A stretch of 7,966 bases of DNA from Firmicutes bacterium UBA6418 (lineage in GTDB: Bacteria; Bacillota; Clostridia; Peptostreptococcales; Anaerovoracaceae), in the NCBI GenBank assembly GCA_002439735.1, contig DJPG01000084.1, forward strand, positions 1 to 7,966. The letters run 5' to 3'. A program made the position numbers and the translations under genes. The first letter of the stretch is position 1, and each line of letters starts with the position of its first letter. The notes under the pieces are model-generated. The model was not told where the DNA came from. It did not search any database and saw only the letters and a program-made list of their open reading frames with translations. Below are positions 1 to 5,500 of this stretch, piece after piece.

Positions 1-1
1 C

Positions 2-37
2 CGGGGCAAGAACATCAACTTTGTGCATATCGGGTAG
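2..37 (+). CDS. C-terminal end of an unidentified upstream gene (partial)
   Basis: The first bases read RGKNINFVHIG and then TAG. The composition is that of an ordinary protein end. The other two plus frames are also open here but give Cys/Arg- or Ser/Ala-rich peptides that look like off-frame reading, and they run through the terminator at 116-141. Eleven residues are too few to name a family. The gene would be transcribed toward that terminator. Confidence 0.35.
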   Translation, partial: RGKNINFVHIG

Positions 38-115
38 GAGCGGGGCTTTGCGAAGCGCGTGTCTTGCGAGCGCCTTGTGTGCGATGCCGCCGCACGGAAA
101 AAATAGGACAAACGA

Positions 116-141
116 AAAAAGACAGGATGACCTGTCTTTTT
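116..141. terminator. Bidirectional rho-independent terminator
   Basis: A perfect 11-bp inverted repeat, AAAAAGACAGG / CCTGTCTTTTT, surrounds the loop ATGA. The T run (A run on the other strand) makes it competent in both directions. It separates the upstream gene tail from the toxin-antitoxin promoter. Confidence 0.8.
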
Positions 142-188
142 GTGAATGAATGAAAAAGAAAGGTGCAAATTTTTAATACAAAAAGCAC

Positions 189-217
189 TTGCAATGTAAC
201 GACAAATGCGTTACATT
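189..217 (+). promoter_or_regulatory. Promoter of the RelB/DinJ antitoxin gene
   Basis: A TTGCAA -35 (189-194) and a TACATT -10 (212-217) are 17 bp apart, each matching four of six consensus bases. The start codon of the antitoxin lies 24 nt further on. A 9-bp inverted repeat overlaps both elements, which fits an autoregulated toxin-antitoxin promoter. Confidence 0.5.
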
Positions 218-218
218 G
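192..218. promoter_or_regulatory. Inverted-repeat operator over the antitoxin promoter
   Basis: CAATGTAAC (192-200) and GTTACATTG (210-218) are exact reverse complements separated by 9 bp. The right arm covers the proposed -10 and the left arm starts inside the -35. RelB/DinJ-type antitoxins are ribbon-helix-helix dimers that bind such palindromes to repress their own operon, so this is the most likely operator. Binding itself is inferred. Confidence 0.65.
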
Positions 219-241
219 GAAATAGAGGGAGGAATTTGACT

Positions 242-544
242 ATGGAAAAGACAGCAACACTGAATTTAAGAGTAAACCCAATTGTGAAGAGCCGCGCAGA
301 GGAAGTTTTGGAAAGACTCGGCATACCAATGTCTACGGCCATCGATATGTATTTGAATCAAATTACACTGACGGGAGGGATTCCTTTTGCGGTGACCTTA
401 CCCAAAGCGCCAAGTTCCGTTAATATGGATTTTATGACGGCAGAAGAAATCCATGCAAAACTACAAAAAGGCTATGATGATATAGAGGCCGGAAAAGTAC
501 AAAGTGCAGCAAGCGCATTTGCAAAGTTTCGGGAGAACCATTAG
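242..544 (+). CDS. RelB/DinJ family antitoxin
   Basis: This 100-residue protein is a type II antitoxin of the RelB/DinJ family. The N-terminus has the ribbon-helix-helix layout: a short strand (TATLNLRVNP, about residues 4-13), then the helix VKSRAEEVLERLG, then the characteristic IPMSTAIDMYL ... GGIPF segment (about 28-49). The charged C-terminal half would wrap the toxin. The start at 242 is chosen because AGAGGGAGGA (224-233) lies 8 nt upstream; an upstream start at 206 would fall inside the operator. Its stop is one base before the start of the broken toxin gene, as in a two-gene operon. The family neutralises an mRNA-cleaving RelE/YafQ-type toxin and represses its own promoter. Since the toxin frame carries a stop, this may now be an orphan antitoxin. 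Confidence 0.9.
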   Translation: MEKTATLNLRVNPIVKSRAEEVLERLGIPMSTAIDMYLNQITLTGGIPFAVTLPKAPSSVNMDFMTAEEIHAKLQKGYDDIEAGKVQSAASAFAKFRENH

Positions 545-545
545 C

Positions 546-878
546 ATGAAACAATATACGGTTGAGATTGCAGAGGAAGCATTGGCAGATATGGAACAAA
601 TCTATGGTTACATCGCACATGCATGATTTGCTCCACAAAATGCACTGGGGCAATATAACCGGATCGCCGATGAAATATTGAAACTGGACGTATTTCCGGA
701 GCGCTTTCGCGTTATGGACGCAGAGCCGGAGCATTCGAAAGAAATTCGCAGAATGCTAGTGGATCATTACTCTGTATTTTTTGTAATCCAGGAAGATAAA
801 GTGATCGTAACGGACGTGTTATACAGCGCTTCGGATATTGCAAACAGATTAAAAGCCAACTTTGCTCATGTCGAGTAA
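546..878 (+). pseudogene. RelE/ParE family toxin, interrupted by an in-frame TGA
   Basis: Starting at ATG 546, the frame reads MKQYTVEIAEEALADMEQIY and continues to residue 26, where TGA (624-626) interrupts it. The same frame then continues without any shift to TAA at 876-878, for 110 codons in all. The C-terminal part (FPERFRVMD, EIRRMLVDHYSVFFVI, VIVTDVLYS) has the form of the RelE/ParE fold, a small ribosome-dependent RNase or gyrase poison. TGA follows GCA and precedes TTT, so a single C-to-T change of a CGA arginine codon would explain it. No good internal start with a ribosome site rescues the downstream part. Alternatives are a sequencing error or readthrough. The family call is firm; loss of function is inferred. 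Confidence 0.8.
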
Positions 879-977
879 AACAAAGCATTTGCGAAGTGCC
901 GCCTTGCGTGTACCACACAGTCGATTTGAAAATCGAGTGATAACAGTCGCTTTTTAGAAAACACATATGATACGAAA

Positions 978-1027
978 AGAGGCTATCGTACAGCTGGCAT
1001 AAGAGGGTCAACTGTACGATAGCCTCT
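978..1027 (-). terminator. Long hairpin, probable minus-strand terminator
   Basis: Two perfect 16-bp arms, AGAGGCTATCGTACAG (978-993) and its reverse complement (1012-1027), flank an 18-nt loop. On the minus strand the hairpin is followed by TTTTCGTA and lies 12 nt after the stop of the small gene at 1040-1234, so it can end that transcript. The long perfect stem is unusual for a simple terminator and could also be a repeat-element remnant. Confidence 0.55.
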
Positions 1028-1039
1028 GAAGGCTGTTCA

Positions 1040-1234
1040 TTATAATGAGGTTCGGCTGCTCACGTGGCTATGCTGAAGCCGTTCGCTTTCGGTAAGCTGT
1101 GAGACTTTTACACCTTTATTCTTGGCATACTGCATCAGACCACGAAGATTCATCGTATTTTTCATTTGACTAAGCATAATCGGCTCAGGCATCCCATCAA
1201 GGGAGTCCTTATATTTCTTCATCTGTCCATTCAT
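1040..1234 (-). CDS. Small hypothetical protein (64 aa)
   Basis: I do not recognise this with certainty. It encodes 64 residues with an N-terminal MNGQMKKYKDSLDGMPEP segment and a central amphipathic stretch, MNLRGLMQYAKNKGVKVS, that looks like a compact helical domain. The C-terminus is Ser/Arg-rich. No signal peptide or membrane segment is present. The start at 1234 is preferred over the longer frame from 1300 because AGGTG (1242-1246) lies 7 nt upstream, and the extension would translate through the palindrome at 1256-1281. The gene lies 105 nt downstream of the type III toxin gene on the same strand and just before a strong hairpin. It could be co-transcribed with the toxin, or be an independent gene. 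Confidence 0.55.
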   Translation of the reverse strand: MNGQMKKYKDSLDGMPEPIMLSQMKNTMNLRGLMQYAKNKGVKVSQLTESERLQHSHVSSRTSL

Positions 1235-1255
1235 AATCGTACACCTCGTATAACT

Positions 1256-1281
1256 CACGAGGACTCGACCGAGTCCTCGTG
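1256..1281. repeat. 26-bp near-perfect palindrome between two minus-strand genes
   Basis: CACGAGGACTCG (1256-1267) and CGAGTCCTCGTG (1270-1281) are exact reverse complements with a 2-bp centre. As RNA this is an 11-bp stem with a GACC loop, followed on the plus strand by TTTGCTT. It lies just upstream of the ribosome site of the 64-codon gene. It could be an operator, an RNA processing site, or a terminator. Confidence 0.6.
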
Positions 1282-1339
1282 TTTGCTTGACAGACTGCAA
1301 TGTTCACATAAATCTCCTAGGGGATCACCGAAGATCAAC

Positions 1340-1810
1340 TTATTTCAATTCATCTAAAAAATTTATCAGACTGGACACACGATATAGCGGTTCCTTCTGA
1401 ATCCTGTTTTTTATCATGGCTCGCTTAAAGCCTCGCAAATATGTATCAAATTCTCTTTTGATGGTTTCGTATTCTGCATCAATTTTTTGATATTGTATAT
1501 TCGGGATTCTTTGCTCTGTTTGTTCTTCTATAAAGATGTTATCATTAATAATGAGCGCATATCGATAATCCAGCCCCGCAGACGGCCGACTCTTTGATGG
1601 GATGGCGTGCCCGATTCTTCCAAACTTTCTCACTTCAGCACCAAGATTATTTCGGAGCGGGATATAAAATTTGTTTGCATCACTTTCGACTACAAGGCAA
1701 AGGTGCGTCCTGTGATCTTGTTTGCTGAGATTCCCCGGATCAAGCATATTCGTAAAAGTCGAATGCTGCATGAAATATTCCTCTTTAATAAAACATAAGT
1801 TTATTATCAT
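1340..1810 (-). CDS. Putative type III toxin-antitoxin endoribonuclease (ToxN/AbiQ/TenpN-like)
   Basis: This 156-residue protein opens with INLCFIKEEYF (residues 3-13). It has a strand KFYIPLRNN (47-55), a basic segment IPSKSRPSAGLDYRYALIIND (70-90) and a Lys/Arg-rich helical C-terminus. The pattern of a strand ending in a P-L-T/R turn, followed by a Gly-Leu-rich strand, resembles ToxN/AbiQ and TenpN toxins, as does the length. The strongest argument is context: directly upstream on the same strand stand a promoter, two tandem 47-nt repeats and a terminator, the standard order of a type III system. The start at 1810 has AAGGAG (1818-1823) 7 nt upstream; the longer frame to 1852 would translate through the terminator stem. 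The family cleaves RNA at A-rich sites and is held inactive by the repeat RNA. The fold assignment is inference. Confidence 0.7.
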   Translation of the reverse strand: MIINLCFIKEEYFMQHSTFTNMLDPGNLSKQDHRTHLCLVVESDANKFYIPLRNNLGAEVRKFGRIGHAIPSKSRPSAGLDYRYALIINDNIFIEEQTEQRIPNIQYQKIDAEYETIKREFDTYLRGFKRAMIKNRIQKEPLYRVSSLINFLDELK

Positions 1811-1825
1811 TCCTTCGCTCCTTGT

Positions 1826-1858
1826 AAAAAAAACAGGAGCATTTTGATTCATGCTCCT
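1826..1858 (-). terminator. Terminator between antitoxin RNA and toxin gene
   Basis: On the minus strand AGGAGCAT (1851-1858) pairs perfectly with ATGCTCCT (1835-1842) across an 8-nt loop, followed by G and eight T (1826-1833). It lies 9 nt after the second repeat and 15 nt before the toxin start codon. In type III systems such a leaky terminator lets most transcripts end after the antitoxin RNA, while a minority read into the toxin gene. Confidence 0.9.
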
Positions 1859-1861
1859 AAA

Positions 1862-1907
1862 AATTCTTCAGCTTTTTTTAGACAGGTGCATCTGACGAAC
1901 CCCTCAC
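1862..1907 (-). repeat. Antitoxin RNA repeat unit 2 (toxin-proximal)
   Basis: This is the second 46-47-nt unit of the tandem pair on the minus strand. It shares about three quarters of its bases with the first unit. Shared blocks include GTCAGA, the T/A tract of 7-8 bases and CTGA. Compared with the first unit, the outer pair of the proposed stem changes from G-C to A-U (1904/1884), a compensatory change. Confidence 0.8.
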
Positions 1908-1954
1908 AATTTTTTCAGTTTTTTTTAAGACGGGCACTTCTGACAAACGCCCCG
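1908..1954 (-). repeat. Antitoxin RNA repeat unit 1 (promoter-proximal)
   Basis: This is the first unit of the tandem pair. On the minus strand it contains GGGC (1949-1952) and GCCC (1932-1935) as stem arms, the UCAG loop (1940-1943), an A8 linker (1919-1926) and the complementary CUGA (1915-1918). Confidence 0.8.
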
Positions 1955-1977
1955 AAAGAGCAACTGCTCTTATTAAC

Positions 1978-2005
1978 ATTATACCCAAACCATCTTAAAA
2001 TGCAA
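1978..2005 (-). promoter_or_regulatory. Promoter of the putative type III toxin-antitoxin locus
   Basis: On the minus strand a perfect TATAAT (1978-1983) is preceded at 16 bp by TTGCAT (2000-2005), a weaker -35. It points into the repeat array and lies about 25 nt before the first repeat. Confidence 0.65.
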
Positions 2006-2082
2006 CATTTTTCTCAAAAAACAAAAATGGATTTCTATAAGGCTCGACTCTCTGCCTCTTTCGATTCAAAATATGGCCAAGA

Positions 2083-2118
2083 AAAAGTCAAAACCTGTGA
2101 CGATTGTAATCACAGGTT
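2083..2118 (-). terminator. tRNA-Gly terminator
   Basis: AACCTGTGA (2092-2100) and TCACAGGTT (2110-2118) form a perfect 9-bp stem with a 9-nt loop. On the minus strand it is followed by TTTTGACTTTTTC. It starts 5 nt beyond the CCA end of the tRNA. Confidence 0.8.
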
Positions 2119-2122
2119 GCTG

Positions 2123-2196
2123 TGGAGCGGACAACGGGAATCGAACCCGCCTCCTCAGCTTGGGAAGCTGATATTCTACCAATGAACTATGTCCGC
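2123..2196 (-). tRNA. tRNA-Gly (anticodon CCC)
   Basis: The minus strand reads as a complete 74-nt cloverleaf with encoded CCA. The acceptor stem is GCGGACA pairing with TGTCCGC. The D arm contains AGTTCATTGGTAGAA, the anticodon stem TCAGC/GCTGA holds the loop TTCCCAA, and the T arm is CGGGTTCGATTCCCG. The anticodon CCC reads GGG glycine codons, so the genome should also hold GCC and/or UCC species. The gene has its own promoter and terminator and stands alone. tRNA genes are common integration sites, and the accessory toxin-antitoxin genes lie on its 3' side, but no repeat of the tRNA 3' end was found in the window. Confidence 0.95.
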
Positions 2197-2217
2197 ATAG
2201 ATTTTCTTTGCTTATCC

Positions 2218-2246
2218 ATTATACACCCGTTGCGCCGCAATGTCCA
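2218..2246 (-). promoter_or_regulatory. tRNA-Gly promoter
   Basis: On the minus strand TGGACA (2241-2246) and TATAAT (2218-2223) are separated by exactly 17 bp. This is a near-consensus housekeeping promoter, and the tRNA 5' end lies 21 nt downstream of the -10. Confidence 0.85.
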
Positions 2247-2349
2247 TCCTGAAATTTTGCTCAAGACGTGAAAAATGCATGCAGAAGCGAAAAACAGCTG
2301 GAATTCATAAAATTTGTTAAAAAAACGTCGAAATTCAGCGTGTAAGAAC

Positions 2350-2379
2350 TTGCTTTTTCACCGTGGGGGGGGGTATAAT
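2350..2379 (+). promoter_or_regulatory. Promoter of the surface protein gene with a poly-G spacer
   Basis: A perfect TATAAT (2374-2379) is directly preceded by nine G (2365-2373). The best -35 is TTGCTT (2350-2355), with an 18-bp spacer made half of G. A homopolymer of this kind between -35 and -10 can change length by slippage and so alter promoter strength. The -35 is weak, so its exact place is uncertain. Confidence 0.6.
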
Positions 2380-2388
2380 AGAAGCGCA

Positions 2389-2487
2389 ATGATTACCCAA
2401 ACTAGCGAAACCGCTGATGCCTGCCGGGAAAGCGTGGTGAAAAAAATCGGCGAATCACAGGCGATTTCGCAGACGCTACGGGTAAGG
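2389..2487 (+). other. Possible structured 5' leader of the surface protein mRNA
   Basis: The leader of about 138 nt could fold as a three-way junction. TTACCC (2393-2398) can pair with GGGTAA (2480-2485), AGCG with CGCT around AAAC (2404-2415), and GCCTG (2419-2423) with CAGGC (2458-2462). An alternative pairing is AGCGT (2431-2435) with ACGCT (2473-2477). It does not match a riboswitch class I can name. An in-frame ATG at 2389 keeps the leader open into the main gene, but it lacks a ribosome site. Confidence 0.3.
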
Positions 2488-2523
2488 ATGACGCTTGCGT
2501 ACAGCAAGAAAGAGGAGGGGAAA

Positions 2524-5500
2524 ATGAAAAAAATATTAGCAATACTTCTATGCCTGAGCATGCTCTTGTGCTTCATGCCGACAGCCGCCTTTGCAGCAGA
2601 AGAAGGCGGACAGACGCCGACAAGTTCCGGCGGTGAGGGTGAGGCAGGCGGCCAAGGTGAGACTGCTTATGCCGCACAGATCGGTGAGAGGCAGTATACG
2701 ACGTTGGATGAGGCAATTGCCGTAGCGGCGGACGGCGCTACGATCAAACTGTTGGCAGACTGCAAAACTGCAGGAATGAACCTGAGCAAGAACTTGACCA
2801 TCGACGGTTCAAAATCAACAGGAGAACAGACGGTGGCCGAGGGCGGCGAGGAGGAACAAACCCCGAGCGAACAAAAAGGCTGGACTGTTACATTCAACAA
2901 TAAGGGCATTGCACTTCATGACAAAAGCTTGACCTTTAAGAACTGCGATGTCGTGATGAACGGCATCGGATCGACGGTAGAGTTGAATTGGACGGCTGTT
3001 TGTGCGGGCAATGGTGCATCCTTAAATCTTGAGAATGCGACTATGACGATGAACGGGACTGGTGCCGGCGATGCACATGCGATTTATTTTTGCAGCGACA
3101 ACAAACTGAATTTGAACAATTCCAAGCTCGAGATTAAAAACTATGCGCAGGACGCTTTGGAATGGGATGGCGGAGACGGCGGATACAATGTGAATCTGAC
3201 AAACTCCACCTATATTTCAGATCACAACCGTTCCGGGTTTACGGGGACGTTTTATGCGACATTTGACAATAGCGTGGTCAAAGTTTTGAACAGCGCAGGA
3301 AATGGTTCAAACGGGACTTATTATACGATCAAGAATAATTCCAATGTAACTTTTGATGGAAATGGCAATTGGGGAATCTCTGCGTGGCGTATTGACATGA
3401 CAGACAATTCGACCTTGAACGCAACGAACAATGGTTACAGTGGCGTTTGGACCAGAGTTCTGAACGTTGACGAAACATGTACGTTAAATGTTGAAAAAAA
3501 CGGGTCAAAGGCACCAAGTTCAGCTACGAATGGTGGAATTGTATTTTTTGGAAACAAGGACTACACCAGCACGATTGAAAAAGGCGCGAATGTAACCATT
3601 AAAGACAACGCAGGCCCCGGGATTTATACCAAGCAAGCTGTTTGCAATTTGACAATCGGTTCCGCAACGATTACCAATAACGGAACCGGTTCCGTAAACA
3701 AAGACGAAATCGGTGCAGAGAAAGGCGGCGGCGTCTATAACGTTGGAACCCTGATTCTGGATGACAGCGTTGTGCTTTACAACAACCATGCAGCGACAGC
3801 AGGTGACGATATCTACTGTGATGAAAATGCACAGATTACCTTTGGCGTAGTCGGCACAGACTGGATCCTGGATGACTGCAATGATAAGATTGACGGATGG
3901 TACGATGACAGCGAAGAAGAACGCTGGAAAGCACATCAGAAACCAGTACATTGTGAAGAATATACAGCCTTCAAAAATGGCGGAGCCATCAGCGGGCTGC
4001 TGGCATTAAAGGCGGCGCATGCGTTGAAACCGCTTAAGCCGGGTGAAACAGAAGTTGTTGACGGTATCTCAAAATCAAAAGTCGCCTTGGCAGACTTAGA
4101 CTCCAATTATGAAACCAATATCACACTTTCTTTACCGGCGAAAGATACGCCGCTGGTATCGGACGTTGTATTTGTACTTGACAAGTCTACCAGCGACCAG
4201 AATGAAGAAAAAATTCTGTCCATGCTGACAGAGTTGAACAACCAAGTAAAAGCTACTAGCGCAAAAGTCAATGTAGGGATTATTATTTTCAATAAGATTG
4301 CAAATGTTGAACTTGAGCTGACAGAATTAAACGATCAGAGCCTTTCTGCGATAGAGGCAGCGATTAAGACAAAGCGCGAAAGCGGGACAAACATTCATGC
4401 AGGGCTTGTCGCAGGAAAACAAATGCTGGAAGCAGGAACTGCAAAGGCAGAGCGGAAATATCTGGTTCTTGTAAGCGATGGCATCACTTATTTGTTCTGT
4501 GATGGTAAAGATTATAAAAATGCCTTAACACGATCATTCGGATCTGCTGGCGGTGGTGGAGCTTATGAACTGATACAATATCAATGGAGAAACGGAGATA
4601 ATGGTGATCAGTGCTATGAAACCTACAAAACGAGGGGCAATGGAAATTATATCCCAAAAGGATCTCTTGCAGACTTTGACTGGAGCGAGTACTTCACTTA
4701 TTTGGGCCAGCAGGAAAACACCTTGGACCCATCGTTGGATGTAGCGTATGTTTCACCAGTTGGAGCCATGCTAACGAAGTCAACACAAACGTCAAATGTA
4801 GAAAAAGCACTGTATTTGTCAAATAAGCTATATCAAGATTTGAAGAATCAATACAAAGTATATGCTGTCGGCGCGGCTGAAGTGAATGCTGAACATCCTT
4901 GGGGCAGTAGCTTCATGAACTACCTGGCAGCAGGAAAAACCATTGATTTCACACAGATCCAGAACGACATACAGTATTTGATCGGTGCCGGCAGCAAGAT
5001 TGAAGACGTTATGGGTAATGTTGACGGATATAATTTTGACTTTATCAATAACATTGCACGGTTAAAATTAACGGTAGGCGGCAAAGAACTCGAAAAAACC
5101 GCATTGAATTCCAATGACGAAAATCTGACCAAGTATGGATTTGGCAGGGAAATCGAAATAAACGATAAGAATGAGACAAAGAAAACTTATCAATATGTTT
5201 TGATCTATGATAAAGCAGCTGATAAATTTGACTTAGAGATCAATGTGAACGTCAGTCAGTTTGAACCGGTAGAACTCACTTACGGCGTAAAGCTGATGAA
5301 TCCAAGCAGTGCAGCAGGAACCCATGGAGACTATGATCCGGACGGCAGCGAGAATTATAAAGGTTTACAGACAAACAACAGTGCAATTCTCTACCCGGTA
5401 GACAGTAACGGACAAGTAGGCGTTCCGGAAGAATTTGCGAAGCCGACGGTTTCCTACACGGTAGGCGGTGGCTCCTACAACCCGCCGACGACCACAGACG

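Larger units (their letters stand above)
1862..1971 (-). ncRNA. Putative type III antitoxin RNA (ToxI/TenpI-like)
   Basis: The transcript is expected to begin near 1971, about 7 nt after the TATAAT at 1978-1983, and to end at the terminator 1826-1858. It starts with a possible hairpin (AAGAGC-AGUU-GCUCUU, 1956-1971) and then carries two tandem repeat units. In each unit a short stem (GGGC/GCCC in the first; AGG/CCU in the second) presents the loop tetramer UCAG, which is complementary to CUGA downstream of an A7-A8 linker. That is the layout of an H-type pseudoknot. Known type III antitoxins are tandem pseudoknot RNAs cut out by the toxin at A-rich junctions. Folding is my reading of the bases. 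Confidence 0.65.

Noticed and set aside
1811..1852. Longer reading of the type III toxin gene from ATG 1852
   Set aside because: The added 14 codons lie in the terminator stem and poly-T, and there is no ribosome site for them, while ATG 1810 has AAGGAG at 7 nt.
1844..2185. Plus-strand open frame of 113 codons across the repeats and tRNA
   Set aside because: It overlaps the antitoxin RNA, its promoter and the tRNA on the other strand, has no ribosome site and has unnatural composition.
2386..2440. Similarity of CCCAAAC ... CGCTGATGCCT in the adhesin leader to the 3' half of the fluoride (crcB) riboswitch, and GGGAA/GGTG fragments to the cobalamin riboswitch
   Set aside because: The fluoride first stem and the pseudoknot partner bases are absent upstream, and the cobalamin P4-P6 pairing partners (CCCGC, ACTGT) are missing. 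The adhesin gene is also an unlikely target for either.
2314..2523. N-terminal extension of the surface protein from 2314 or 2389
   Set aside because: It would place 45-70 charged residues before a standard signal peptide. The 2314 start lies upstream of the promoter, and AGGAGG supports only ATG 2524.
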